DNA from: Fictibacillus fluitans
GTDB lineage: Bacteria; Bacillota; Bacilli; Bacillales; Fictibacillaceae
Assembly (NCBI RefSeq): GCF_030418125.1
Contig: NZ_JAUHTR010000016.1
Location: 1 to 64,000, forward strand
Length of the DNA stretch: 64,000 nt
Reading direction: 5' to 3'
Position 1 is the first letter of the stretch. Each line of letters starts with the position of its first letter. Below are positions 1-8,869 of the stretch, one piece after another. Under the pieces are notes generated by a model. It did not search any database. It had not been told where the DNA came from and saw only the letters and a program-made list of their open reading frames with translations. The translations under genes and the position numbers were made by a program.

Positions 1-30
1 TCCGGCATAGTCATGCCGGACTGTTTTTTT
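1..30 (+). terminator. Rho-independent terminator at left edge
   Basis: An 8-bp perfect inverted repeat (TCCGGCAT / ATGCCGGA, 4-nt loop) begins at base 1 and is followed by a T-rich run. It would end a rightward transcript coming from outside the window. The leftward importer operon ends at 37, so the hairpin may serve both strands, but the flank needed to judge that is off the edge. Confidence 0.75.
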
Positions 31-36
31 GTTCTA

Positions 37-1593
37 TTACTTGATTAACTTTTTCTTTTTCAGGAAGTCTCTTGCGACATCTCTTGGCTCTTTCTTATCA
101 ATATCGACCTCTGCGTTCATTTCGGCCATTTCTTTATCGCTGATTTTTCCGGCCAGCTTATTGACTGTGCTTTTAAGTTTCGGGTACTTCTTCAATGTTT
201 CTTCCCGGACAATAGGCGCTGCATAATAAGGAGGGAAGAACTTTTTGTCATCCTTTAAAAGTTTCAGGTTATAGCGCGGAATCCGTCCATCGGTGGTAAA
301 AGCAGCAATCGTATCAACTTTTCCGTTCTTAACCGCTGCATACATCAGGTTCGGATCCAGGCTTTTTTTATCTTTGAAGTTAAATTTATAGGCTTTTTGG
401 AAATTAGGGTATCCATCCTGCCGCTCATAAAATTCTGTCGGCGCGCCAAACGTAACCTCAGAGGCTTTATCCGCAAGTTCAGATGTGGTCGTAACCCCGA
501 GTTCCTTATACTTTTGCGGTCTTACAGCAATGGCATAGGTATTCTGGAAGCCAAGCGGTTTCAGCCAGTCCAGGTTGTATTTCTTTTTATAGCCTTCTTT
601 TACCTGCTCATAGGTTTGGTCCGCGGAAATGTCAGGAGAATATTTCTTTTTTAAAATATCCATAAAAGCTGTACCTGTGTATTCCACGTACATATCGATA
701 TCTCCCTTTTTAATCGCTTGAGTCAGAATCGCTGTCTCCCCGAGTCCTTCTCCCACATCCATTTTATAATCGGTTTTGTCTTCCACGTATTCTGCAATGA
801 CATACGGGAGAATATATTGTTCCGTCCATTTTTTGCCGGAAATTTTGATCGCATCTTCAGTTGTTCCCCCTCTGAGAGCAAAGAACAAAAGCACTGCTGC
901 TACCGGGATAAGAATAATCCCCGCCTTCTTCCACGAAAACTTTTTGCGTCCGACCGGATTGGAAGCGATCTCGATTCGTTTTAGTAAATAGTCGATGACA
1001 AGAGCAAGAAGGGCAGCAGGAATTGCTCCGGCAAGCACCAATTCGTTCCTTGCTGTTGAAAGTCCCCTGTAAATAAGGTCACCCAGTCCGCCTGCTCCGA
1101 TAAAGGCCGCCAGGGTCGCTACTCCTATGGTTAAAACTGTTGCCGTACGCAGGCCTGCCATGATAATCGGCATGGCCAGGGGAAGCTCAATCATTCTCAA
1201 AATCTGGTTTTTGGTCATTCCCATTCCCCGTCCTGCTTCCACAGCGGACTGATCAACCCCAATAATTCCGGCGTATGTATTTCTTAAAATGGGAAGCAGT
1301 GCATAAACCGTCAGAGCAATAATCGCAGTTGTGCTTCCGATGCCGAACAAAGGCAATAGAAAACCGAAGAGCGCAAGACTTGGGATCGTCTGAAAAATCG
1401 CTGTGACCCCGATTACCGGCTCCGCTACTCTTTCTCTGCGTGAAATAAAGATGCCTAGCGGAATCGCGATTACCGCAGCGATAATGATAGAAACCAGTGA
1501 CAAAAACAAATGCTGCTGCAGCCCTTCCAAAATATCCGGCCAGCGCGTTTGAAATGTATTTGCAAGTGACGAAAAGAAATTATTATTGTTCAT
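37..1593 (-). CDS. Quaternary-amine-type ABC importer: permease fused to substrate-binding domain
   Basis: 518 aa. The N-terminal part (about residues 20-210) is an OpuCB-like ABC permease with several membrane segments and an EAA-type coupling loop near 113-142 (GVDQSAVEAGRGMGM). A further membrane helix near 224-240 anchors a C-terminal extracellular OpuAC-type binding domain (about 248-518, starting near DAIKISGKKW). It is paired with the ATPase gene upstream, overlapping it by 11 nt. Known relatives with this fusion include osmolyte (glycine betaine/choline), bile-exclusion (BilE) and ergothioneine (EgtU) systems. The ligand cannot be decided by eye, so no symbol is given. The family call is secure; the substrate is open. 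Confidence 0.9.
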   Translation of the reverse strand: MNNNNFFSSLANTFQTRWPDILEGLQQHLFLSLVSIIIAAVIAIPLGIFISRRERVAEPVIGVTAIFQTIPSLALFGFLLPLFGIGSTTAIIALTVYALLPILRNTYAGIIGVDQSAVEAGRGMGMTKNQILRMIELPLAMPIIMAGLRTATVLTIGVATLAAFIGAGGLGDLIYRGLSTARNELVLAGAIPAALLALVIDYLLKRIEIASNPVGRKKFSWKKAGIILIPVAAVLLFFALRGGTTEDAIKISGKKWTEQYILPYVIAEYVEDKTDYKMDVGEGLGETAILTQAIKKGDIDMYVEYTGTAFMDILKKKYSPDISADQTYEQVKEGYKKKYNLDWLKPLGFQNTYAIAVRPQKYKELGVTTTSELADKASEVTFGAPTEFYERQDGYPNFQKAYKFNFKDKKSLDPNLMYAAVKNGKVDTIAAFTTDGRIPRYNLKLLKDDKKFFPPYYAAPIVREETLKKYPKLKSTVNKLAGKISDKEMAEMNAEVDIDKKEPRDVARDFLKKKKLIK

Positions 1594-2734
1594 CGGCCTT
1601 TACTCCTTCCTGTCTTCCAATGATCTTCAAGCCTGCAAGGCCACGCATCATCGTGGAATGGGTAATCAGGCCAGCCAGTGTTTGTCCGTCCAGCACAGGT
1701 ATGAATGGGGATTTTTTTGTGGCAAAAATCTCTGCCACATCCGTGTACGGTGTTTCTACGGATACCGAATCGAACTCCGCCTCCATAATGTCTGAGAGCG
1801 TTTTATCTTCTTCGTTATAATGGCGCTCCACCGCATCGATCGTTGCGATGCCGAGTAAATGATTGGAGGAATTGGTGACCAGGAGGCTGTCGACCCTGTA
1901 TCGCTTCATCATTTTCAATGCTTCCGCCAATCCCCTTGTCGGCTTGGCTGTAACTACTTTTCCAATCATCAAATCAGCAGCTGTCGGCTGATCATTGGAG
2001 GCATCCTCGAGTCGCTGCTCGCCAATAAAGCCTTTAACAAAATCATCAGCAGGATGGCGCAGAATTTTTTCGGGAGTATCAAACTGAACAATCGTTCCTT
2101 CTTTCATGATGGCAATCCGGTCAGCAATCTTGAGCGCCTCATCCATATCATGGGTTACAAAAACAATGGTCTTTTGGATAGTATCCTGCAGCTTGACCAA
2201 TTCGTCCTGAAGCTGCTCCCTGCTGATGGGGTCAAGAGCACTGAACGGCTCATCCATCAATATTACCGGAGGTTCGGCCGCAAGCGCCCTGATTACTCCG
2301 ATCCTTTGCTGCTGTCCGCCGCTCAGCTCTGCAGGGAATCTGTCTCTGAACGTATCAGGATCAAGTCCCACCAGATTTAAGAGTTCATCCACTTTTCCCT
2401 CATACTCTTCTTTTTTCCATCCCTTCAGTCTTGGCACAAGTGATATATTTTCACCGATGGTCATATGGGGAAGCAAACCGATTTGCTGGATGACGTATCC
2501 TATGTTTCTGCGAAGCTGAACCGGATCTTTTTCTGAAATATCCTCTCCATTAATCAGGATTGTTCCACCTGTTGGCTCGATCAGACGGTTCATCATTTTC
2601 ATTGTCGTGGTCTTTCCGCAGCCGCTTGGTCCGATCAGGGCTACTAGCTCACCCTTTTCAATATGTAATTCTATGTTCTTCAAGGCTTGAAATCCATCAG
2701 GATATGTTTTCTCCACATTTTTAAAAGTAATCAT
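1583..2734 (-). CDS. Quaternary-amine-type ABC transporter ATPase with CBS domains
   Basis: 383 aa from an ATG preceded by AAGAAGGGG; an upstream in-frame start at 2812 lacks a comparable ribosome site. Cytoplasmic ATPase energising the fused permease/binding protein encoded just downstream. Visible motifs are Walker A GPSGCGKTT (about 35-43), the signature LSGGQQQRIGV, Walker B VILMDEPFSALD and the switch histidine in VTHDMDEAL. The C-terminal third carries two CBS repeats (about 255-370), which in OpuA/OpuC-type ATPases act in sensing ionic strength or nucleotides. Closest to OpuCA/ProV/EgtV. Confidence 0.9.
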   Translation of the reverse strand: MITFKNVEKTYPDGFQALKNIELHIEKGELVALIGPSGCGKTTTMKMMNRLIEPTGGTILINGEDISEKDPVQLRRNIGYVIQQIGLLPHMTIGENISLVPRLKGWKKEEYEGKVDELLNLVGLDPDTFRDRFPAELSGGQQQRIGVIRALAAEPPVILMDEPFSALDPISREQLQDELVKLQDTIQKTIVFVTHDMDEALKIADRIAIMKEGTIVQFDTPEKILRHPADDFVKGFIGEQRLEDASNDQPTAADLMIGKVVTAKPTRGLAEALKMMKRYRVDSLLVTNSSNHLLGIATIDAVERHYNEEDKTLSDIMEAEFDSVSVETPYTDVAEIFATKKSPFIPVLDGQTLAGLITHSTMMRGLAGLKIIGRQEGVKADEQ

Positions 2735-2828
2735 ATATCCACCCCTTCTTTCTTTATATCTTCTGTCCTGTGTATATTTCCCTAAATCCCAAGCAAGAAA
2801 CCAAGTTAGCAAGCAAACCCGGTGGAAT

Positions 2829-2865
2829 TAAAAAAGCAGCCCCTTCACTAACGAAAGGACCGCCC
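2829..2865 (-). terminator. Terminator after yhgE
   Basis: On the minus strand a roughly 12-bp stem with several G-T pairs (arms around GCGGTCCTTTC and GTGAAGGGGCTGC) is followed by TTTTTT. It lies 5 nt past the yhgE stop codon. Confidence 0.7.
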
Positions 2866-2869
2866 CATA

Positions 2870-5263
2870 TTAAATAGTATTCGCAGCGTTCTCGCCATTT
2901 CTGAACTTTTTCATCTTAAAAGTGAAGAACAGAAGGGAAGCTGCCAGCATTGGTACCATAAAGTAGCCCAATATGATGGCGTTTTGCCACATCAGGCTGT
3001 AATCCCCGGTGGTGATAACCGCCCTTAATCCTGCGATGGAATAAGACATCGGCATAAAGGCATGAACCGTCTGCAATGAAGAAGGAATCATTTCAGTCGG
3101 GAATGTACCGCCGCTCGAGGTCAATTGGAAAATCAGCATCAGAATGACAATAAACCTTCCCGGGTTTCCCATGGATGATACGAGAAACTGTATAATCGCC
3201 ATGAAGGTTAAACTGATGATGATACTGAATACAATAAACCTGCCTGTGCTTTGTACGTCTAAATCCAGACCCTTGATCAAGATCAAGTCCGCAATCAATG
3301 CTTGTAAAATTCCTGTAACCGCCATAAAGACATATTTGCTGAAGAACCAGCTAAAGGCATTTTTAGGCTTAACCGCCGGTTCGATGAGCGGAAACACAAT
3401 GGTAAGCATAAGCGCGCCTACGAAAAGACCAAGAGATAGAAAATAAGGTGCCAGACCCGTACCATAAGTCATATCCTTCACCGTGCTTGCATTAAGGGTT
3501 TTGACCGGATTGGATATCATGTTGATTCCATCGTCTGTGGCTTTCGCTTTTTCTGCTTTATCCGCTGCTTTGTGAAGTTCACCAGCGAGTTCCTTATTCC
3601 CTGACTGGATGGAATCTACCCCGGAAGCCAGGCTTCCAGCACCTTTATTAAGCTCGAGCGCTCCCTCGCTTAATTTCCCTGAACCGTCTTTGGCGGTTTG
3701 AATACCCTGTGTCAAATCAATGCTTCCTTGTGCCAGTTTGGATTGTCCTTCACTCAGTTTGCCAACATTCTCAACAAGAGCGGGCCATCCTTTGGCCAGA
3801 CTGCCTGTTCCTTCAGTTACTTGTGCGGAACCGGCTGCCAATTGATCCGCTCCATTTTTAGCTTCTCCAATTTTGGACATGAAGGTTTTCGTGCCATCCA
3901 GCAATTTCTGCTGTCCTGATGCGAGCTGATCAAGGCCATCCACTAATTTTCTTTGTCCCGCGTGAAGAGATTCCACACCTTGCTGAAATTTAGACTGTCC
4001 TTGTTCAAGCTGATCGGCTCCTGCTGCCAGCTCATCTGCTCCTTGCTTAATAGGAAGAGCTCCGGCAGCGACTTTCTGTGTTCCCTGGCTCACTTGCTGG
4101 CTTCCTGCTTCAAGAGCCGCAACCCTTGCCATGATTTCTGCTTTCGGCATATCCGGATTCTTTTCCAAATCGGCTTTTAAAGAAGAAAGGCCATTGCTTA
4201 CCTTCTCTGCTCCAGCAGCCGTTTGATCGGCACCGCCTTTAAGTGAGGAGGCACCTTCGGAAAGTTTACCCCCGCCTGTCTTTAAGCGTTCCGCGCCCGC
4301 CAGAAGGTCCTTTCCCTTTTCATCCAGCGTTGCGGCGCCCGCATAAGCTGCATCAGCACCCGCTTTGAGTTCTTTTGCCCCCTCTGCTGATTGCTCCTGG
4401 CCGGATGTAATCTGGCTGCCTTTCTCATTAAGCTCACCCAGGCCGGCCGCAAGGCTGTTCGTTCCCTTGGTAAGCTGCCCTGCCCCGTTATTCAGCTTCG
4501 CAATATCGGAGGTTTTCTGGTTCATTCCTGCATACAGCTTGTCTGTGCCATCCTTGGAAGCCTTCAACCCTGATGACAGCTGGGAAGAACCTCCTTCCAA
4601 TTCGCCAAGCCCGCTTTCAAGATCTTTTGTTTTATTGGACAGGGTGCCTGTGCCTTTGGCCAAGTCGTGCGAACCCGCCGATGCTTTGGAAGAGCCTTGT
4701 GCCAGTTTTCCCGCTCCCTCCGAAGCTTTCTGAAAACCATCTCCCATTTTGCCAATCTGATCAAAAATGACTCCGGTATAGGTTTTGGAAATTTTATTGG
4801 ACAGCTTGTTTTCCAGCTGCTGTACCCCTTTTTGTCCAATTTGCGATGCCAGATAGTTATAGCCTGAATTGGTTTTATATTTTAATTGCAGTTTATCCGG
4901 ATGAGGATCCATAGCTGTTTTGGCTTTCTTTGAAAAGTTGTCCGGAACTTCAATTACTGCATAGTATTTATTTTCTTTAAGTCCTCTTTCGGCTTGTTGT
5001 TTCCCAACAAACTCCCATTTAAAATCAGGATTATCCTTTAATTCTTTGACGAGGTCATCCCCGATCCGGAGCTTTTCTCCGTCCATTACGGCACCTTTGT
5101 CTTCGTTTACTACCGCGACCGGCAGCTGGTCAGTATGAGAATACGGATCCCAGAAAGCCCATAGATATATGCCGGCATAAAGAATCGGAATAAATAAAAT
5201 AGCTGCCACTGGAATCAATAATTTCGGATTGCGCAGGACAGATTGAAATTGTTTCCAAACCAT
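2870..5263 (-). CDS. yhgE: YhgE/Pip-family membrane protein
   Basis: 797 aa. One N-terminal membrane helix (about 15-35) is followed by a long extracellular part. Between about residues 170 and 580 this contains a degenerate heptad-like repeat rich in Gly, Ala, Ser and Lys (pattern such as GADQLAAGSAQVTEG), and about five C-terminal membrane segments follow (about 610-785). The architecture matches YhgE/phage infection protein (Pip) of lactococci and EsaA-like proteins. Pip was identified as a phage receptor; the normal cellular role is unsettled. It lies just downstream of the TetR gene yhgD, with operator-like palindromes in its upstream region, so control by YhgD is likely. The start ATG has a weak GGGTG site. 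Confidence 0.92.
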   Translation of the reverse strand: MVWKQFQSVLRNPKLLIPVAAILFIPILYAGIYLWAFWDPYSHTDQLPVAVVNEDKGAVMDGEKLRIGDDLVKELKDNPDFKWEFVGKQQAERGLKENKYYAVIEVPDNFSKKAKTAMDPHPDKLQLKYKTNSGYNYLASQIGQKGVQQLENKLSNKISKTYTGVIFDQIGKMGDGFQKASEGAGKLAQGSSKASAGSHDLAKGTGTLSNKTKDLESGLGELEGGSSQLSSGLKASKDGTDKLYAGMNQKTSDIAKLNNGAGQLTKGTNSLAAGLGELNEKGSQITSGQEQSAEGAKELKAGADAAYAGAATLDEKGKDLLAGAERLKTGGGKLSEGASSLKGGADQTAAGAEKVSNGLSSLKADLEKNPDMPKAEIMARVAALEAGSQQVSQGTQKVAAGALPIKQGADELAAGADQLEQGQSKFQQGVESLHAGQRKLVDGLDQLASGQQKLLDGTKTFMSKIGEAKNGADQLAAGSAQVTEGTGSLAKGWPALVENVGKLSEGQSKLAQGSIDLTQGIQTAKDGSGKLSEGALELNKGAGSLASGVDSIQSGNKELAGELHKAADKAEKAKATDDGINMISNPVKTLNASTVKDMTYGTGLAPYFLSLGLFVGALMLTIVFPLIEPAVKPKNAFSWFFSKYVFMAVTGILQALIADLILIKGLDLDVQSTGRFIVFSIIISLTFMAIIQFLVSSMGNPGRFIVILMLIFQLTSSGGTFPTEMIPSSLQTVHAFMPMSYSIAGLRAVITTGDYSLMWQNAIILGYFMVPMLAASLLFFTFKMKKFRNGENAANTI

Positions 5264-5296
5264 ATGTTTTCACCCATTTCTTTCAAATAATACATA

Positions 5297-5321
5297 ATGA
5301 CCGATTTGGTCATATGGTCAT
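5297..5321 (-). promoter_or_regulatory. Candidate YhgD operator upstream of yhgE
   Basis: A perfect inverted repeat ATGACC-N5-GGTCAT spans 5297-5313, and a third half-site GGTCAT follows at 5316-5321. Another copy lies at 5386-5391. The same TGACC/GGTCA half-sites occur in front of yhgD itself, as expected for a dimeric TetR-family repressor acting on both genes. The operator role is inferred. Confidence 0.55.
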
Positions 5322-5429
5322 TTATAACCAAAAAAAGAGACCTTTATAAAAGATCGCTGTTTAAAACTGACTAAAATCAAAAATTGGTCATTACCTAAAA
5401 TACCACGATTTCTACCTGGTTTGCAACTG

Positions 5430-5999
5430 TTATTTTCTTAAGCCCGTTATGAGGATATCTTCAAAAATATCAGCGATTTCTTCCTTGCTTAACGGCTTGT
5501 GCTCCAATTCCCAGTCAAAAACAAGTGAAACATACATCTTCAGCATGACGTAGGATGCTATTTCTGTATTGCATTCCTTGATTTCGCCTTTTTCAATTGC
5601 CTTCTCAAGCTCATGCCTGATGAATGACAGCACAGCGGTTTCCAGCATGCTGCTTGCCTCTTTTACAGCAGGAGTGTTCATTTCTCTGCCTTCCTGCGCA
5701 ATTTTGATGGCAAGCTGATGGGATTTCCTGAAATCCAGCACACCATACAGGGCAGCATGCAGATTTTCATGGAATGGGCGTTGTTCATGGATGGCCTCTA
5801 CCGCTACAAGTTTTATTTGCCGAACCAAATCCGATACGATTTCTTTAAAAAGCTGCTCCTTATTCTCAAAAAAGGTATAAATGGTGCCTTTTCCAACATT
5901 GGCAATCTTTGCTACCTGATCCATTGTTGTTGCTTTGTAACCGAACAATGTAAATGATTTGGCAGCTGCTTCTATAATATTTTGTTTACGATCAACCAT
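5430..5999 (-). CDS. yhgD: TetR-family transcriptional regulator YhgD
   Basis: 189 aa from the ATG at 5999, which has AAAGGAAA upstream; a longer reading from 6041 would run through the probable operator and lacks a good site. The N-terminal helix-turn-helix is typical of TetR proteins (residues about 10-55: IIEAAAKSFTLFGYKATTM, then GKGTIYTFFENKEQLF). The C-terminal part is an all-helical ligand/dimer domain. It sits directly upstream of yhgE in the same direction, and half-sites TGACC/GGTCA flank both genes, suggesting autoregulation and control of yhgE. The effector is unknown. Confidence 0.88.
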   Translation of the reverse strand: MVDRKQNIIEAAAKSFTLFGYKATTMDQVAKIANVGKGTIYTFFENKEQLFKEIVSDLVRQIKLVAVEAIHEQRPFHENLHAALYGVLDFRKSHQLAIKIAQEGREMNTPAVKEASSMLETAVLSFIRHELEKAIEKGEIKECNTEIASYVMLKMYVSLVFDWELEHKPLSKEEIADIFEDILITGLRK

Positions 6000-6017
6000 G
6001 GACACATTTCCTTTCAC

Positions 6018-6040
6018 TGACCATTTTTTATAACTGGTCA
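6018..6040 (-). promoter_or_regulatory. Candidate YhgD autoregulatory operator
   Basis: Inverted repeat TGACCA-N11-TGGTCA lies about 20 nt upstream of the yhgD start and overlaps a TATAAA sequence on the minus strand. It uses the same half-site as the yhgE operator but with a wider spacer. Confidence 0.45.
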
Positions 6041-6083
6041 ATTAATCACTTTACCATGTAACTTTTCTTTGTACAAGATCCAT

Positions 6084-7337
6084 TTAAGAAGAAGAAACAG
6101 GCAATGTGAGCAAGACTCTCGTTCCTTCTAAAGGTTTGCTTTCATATTGTACCCTTCCTCCAATATCCCTGATCAGCCGGTTAATAATCATGGTTCCGAG
6201 ACCTGTACCTTTCGTTTTTGTTGTGTAAAATGGCAAACCGATCGTTTGAAGCTCTTCTTCTGTCATCCCTTTGCCATTATCCTCAATAACAAGCGTAACT
6301 GAATTTTTTGATGAGGAGTGCTTGTAGATATCGATTACTCCTTCTTTCCCTTCGGTGGCCTCGATCGCATTTTTTATAATATTGATTAAACACTGCTTGA
6401 TATGCTGGGAATCTCCAACAATCTGGCAGGACCTCTCTGATTCCTTATAATGAATAGAAGCATCATGCAGAGCACCATAGGGAGCAATCAGTGCCAGCGT
6501 ATCATGAATCACTTCATTCAAAGAAAGAACAGTCAGCTCGGGTGCTGAAGGTCTGACCAGCGTCAGATAATCCGTAATGATTTTATTCGTGCGGTCCAAT
6601 TCCTCCAAAATAAGCGGAGAAAACTCCTTGAATTTCTTGTCCTCTGTATCTTTTGCCAAAAACTGAATTAATCCCCTTACCGTTGTCATAGGATTTCTCA
6701 CCTCATGGGCAATAGCGGCAGCCATTTGCCCTACAACCGACAGTTTATCAAGGTAGACTGTTTCTTCCAGCCTCATATTTACAGTGGTCAGCTTTTCAAT
6801 CAATACGATCGTGGAGAAAAAAGAAATATGAAAAGAGATAAAATAAACCCAATAAAAATCGGCCGGCAAAAAGCTTAGCCGGTTATGAATAATCATCATA
6901 TAGATGATAGTATAGATGGAAGAAATCACAATGCCCGCTTGCCACTTCTTTTTATTTTCACTGAAGAACCCTTTGTATGCCGCTGCAATAACGAATGCGA
7001 GCAGTGCCAGCCCCACACCAACCATGGCAAAATTGCCGCCAATAAACAAGCGAGCCGAACCGACGAAAAAGGTACAGATTGCCCCGGGGATCAATCCTCC
7101 GTATAAGGTCGCCACCATAATCGGAACGGTCCGTAAATCAAAAACAGAATCCTGAAGCGTCTGGATTGGATAGATCATACAAAGCAGAGCACATGCACTC
7201 GCTATCAAGCCATAAATGGCTTTCATGCGAAGGGTAAACTCTCGTCTGATCATAAATGGAATCAGTGTGTTGGCAATATACGTCAGTGAAAATACAATCG
7301 CAATATTCACAAACAATGGCTGTAAAAAGTCCTTCAT
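6084..7337 (-). CDS. KinB-like sporulation sensor histidine kinase
   Basis: 417 aa. The first ~180 residues form about six membrane segments with the 5TM-LYT sensor pattern (VATLYGGLIPGAICTFFVGSA around 75-95). A HisKA domain follows, with phospho-accepting His211 in AIAHEVRNPMTT. The HATPase domain has an N box (NIIKNAIEAT), G1 (IEDNGKGM) and G2 (GTGLGTMI). There is no adjacent response regulator, so it is an orphan kinase, as expected for phosphorelay kinases that feed Spo0F. KinB of B. subtilis has the same sensor type and H box. The assignment to the sporulation phosphorelay is inference. Confidence 0.82.
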   Translation of the reverse strand: MKDFLQPLFVNIAIVFSLTYIANTLIPFMIRREFTLRMKAIYGLIASACALLCMIYPIQTLQDSVFDLRTVPIMVATLYGGLIPGAICTFFVGSARLFIGGNFAMVGVGLALLAFVIAAAYKGFFSENKKKWQAGIVISSIYTIIYMMIIHNRLSFLPADFYWVYFISFHISFFSTIVLIEKLTTVNMRLEETVYLDKLSVVGQMAAAIAHEVRNPMTTVRGLIQFLAKDTEDKKFKEFSPLILEELDRTNKIITDYLTLVRPSAPELTVLSLNEVIHDTLALIAPYGALHDASIHYKESERSCQIVGDSQHIKQCLINIIKNAIEATEGKEGVIDIYKHSSSKNSVTLVIEDNGKGMTEEELQTIGLPFYTTKTKGTGLGTMIINRLIRDIGGRVQYESKPLEGTRVLLTLPVSSS

Positions 7338-7424
7338 ATTATTAAATCTCCTTCAAAGATCCCCATCAACCCCTCTAAAAGTATACTCAAATAACCATTT
7401 AAAAGCGAGGAGCACAAGTATTGC

Positions 7425-7458
7425 CAAAAAAAGCGGCAGGCGCTAATAGGCCTGCCGC
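7425..7458 (-). terminator. Terminator overlapping the hemY stop codon
   Basis: 9-bp GC-rich stem (GCGGCAGGC / GCCTGCCGC) followed on the minus strand by seven T. The left arm is made of the last codons of hemY and the TAG stop at 7443-7445 lies in the loop. Confidence 0.88.
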
Positions 7459-8864
7459 AAATTTTCCACAATATGCATAACTGCTTTTTCAGCTGAAGCC
7501 ACACAATCCGGCAGTCCTACTCCCTCGTAGGAAGCGCCGGCCGCATAAACACCGGGATAATGATCCGAAAGGTTAGCCTGAAGCTTTTCCCATTGTTGCT
7601 TATGATTCACTTCATATTGGGGCATGGACTGAATCCAGCGGGACACATAATAGAATTCCGGATCAGCAGTAATGTCCATGATGGAATTCAAATCCTTCAA
7701 AACCGCTCTCAATATCGATTCATCCGACTCAAAAACAATATCCTGGTTGTTGGACCGGCCCACATAACAACGCAATAAAACCATTCCTTCAGGCGTAGTA
7801 TGAGGCCACTTTCTATGGGTCCACGTACATGCGGTAATGGTTGTCGGTTCTTTTCTTGAAATGACAAACCCTGTTCCGTTAATATCCTTTTTAAGTGCAG
7901 AAGCAGGAAAAGCCATCGCTATTGTTGCTACCGAGGTAGATGGAGTTGCATGGAATCCGTCTACTCGTAAATGTTCAGGAAGCAGCTGTTTGGTCACGGA
8001 ATAAGGAGATGCCAAAATCACAGCATCCGCATGCGTATTGGTTCCGTCTTCCAAATCAACCCGGTATCTTCCGGTATCTTCCCTTGCGACTCCTGAAACC
8101 TTTTTGTTTTTCCATATGCTTTCCGGTTCCAGCATTTCCTCTATTCTTTCCACAAGTGATTCAAGCCCGGAAGACAGAGTGAGGAACTGCCCTTTTTTCT
8201 TCCCGTACGTGCCCGGGCGGTCCGAAGGCTGCGGAAGGTTTGGTTTCATACCAAGAATAAGACTTCTTGATTTCTTTTCAACATCCTGAAACTGAGGAAA
8301 CGTGGATTGCAGGCTTAACCGGTCGATGTCACCGGCATAAATGCCCGAAAGCAGAGGCTCGATCAAATTCTCCACCACTTGATCTCCCAGCCTTCTCCTG
8401 AAAAAGTGGCCCACCGAAATGTCAGTGTCCGCTTCTTCCCGCCTCGGAAGAACGAGATCAAGAGCGGCTCTTGCTTTTCCAGCGGGAGAAAACAATTTTG
8501 TTTTAATAAAGGGGCCAACTTTCGTAGGCACTCCCATAACCGCTCCTTCGGGTATACGATGAAGTGTCCCGCCGGACATCACATAAGCCTGTCCGGTTTC
8601 ATTGTTGACCAGCTTGTCAGCAAGCCCTGCCTGCTCAATAAGACGTGTCATGCTTTTCTTTCGGCCCAAATAGGAGTCGGGTCCCCGCTCGATCACAAAC
8701 CCGTCGTGATGAATGGTTTTGATCTTTCCACCAAGCCGGCTTGAAGCTTCAATTAATGTATAGGTTATGGGAAGGCCCTTTTCCTTTTCTTTCTGAAGAT
8801 AGAAGGCTGCAGTAAGGCCCGTTATCCCTCCGCCAATTATTACTACATGCTGTCGATTGGGCAT
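7443..8864 (-). CDS. hemY: Coproporphyrinogen III oxidase (protoporphyrinogen oxidase HemY/CgoX)
   Basis: 473 aa. Oxidises coproporphyrinogen III to coproporphyrin III in the Gram-positive heme pathway, using FAD. The dinucleotide-binding motif is at the N-terminus (VVIIGGGITGLTAAFYL). The oxidase-type C-terminus has GVYAAGASYEGVGLPDCVASA. I chose the ATG at 8864, since the upstream GTG at 8873 would sit only about 2 nt from the AAGGA site. It is the third gene of hemE-hemH-hemY, the usual Bacillus order, and ends in a terminator. Confidence 0.95.
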   Translation of the reverse strand: MPNRQHVVIIGGGITGLTAAFYLQKEKEKGLPITYTLIEASSRLGGKIKTIHHDGFVIERGPDSYLGRKKSMTRLIEQAGLADKLVNNETGQAYVMSGGTLHRIPEGAVMGVPTKVGPFIKTKLFSPAGKARAALDLVLPRREEADTDISVGHFFRRRLGDQVVENLIEPLLSGIYAGDIDRLSLQSTFPQFQDVEKKSRSLILGMKPNLPQPSDRPGTYGKKKGQFLTLSSGLESLVERIEEMLEPESIWKNKKVSGVAREDTGRYRVDLEDGTNTHADAVILASPYSVTKQLLPEHLRVDGFHATPSTSVATIAMAFPASALKKDINGTGFVISRKEPTTITACTWTHRKWPHTTPEGMVLLRCYVGRSNNQDIVFESDESILRAVLKDLNSIMDITADPEFYYVSRWIQSMPQYEVNHKQQWEKLQANLSDHYPGVYAAGASYEGVGLPDCVASAEKAVMHIVENLRQAY

Positions 8865-8869
8865 GATTA

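Noticed and set aside
1859-2380. 173-codon open frame opposite the ABC ATPase gene
   Set aside because: Shadow of the conserved ATPase on the other strand.
2870-5263. Repetitive stretch in yhgE as a DNA repeat array
   Set aside because: The repeats are degenerate at DNA level and reflect the heptad-like protein pattern.
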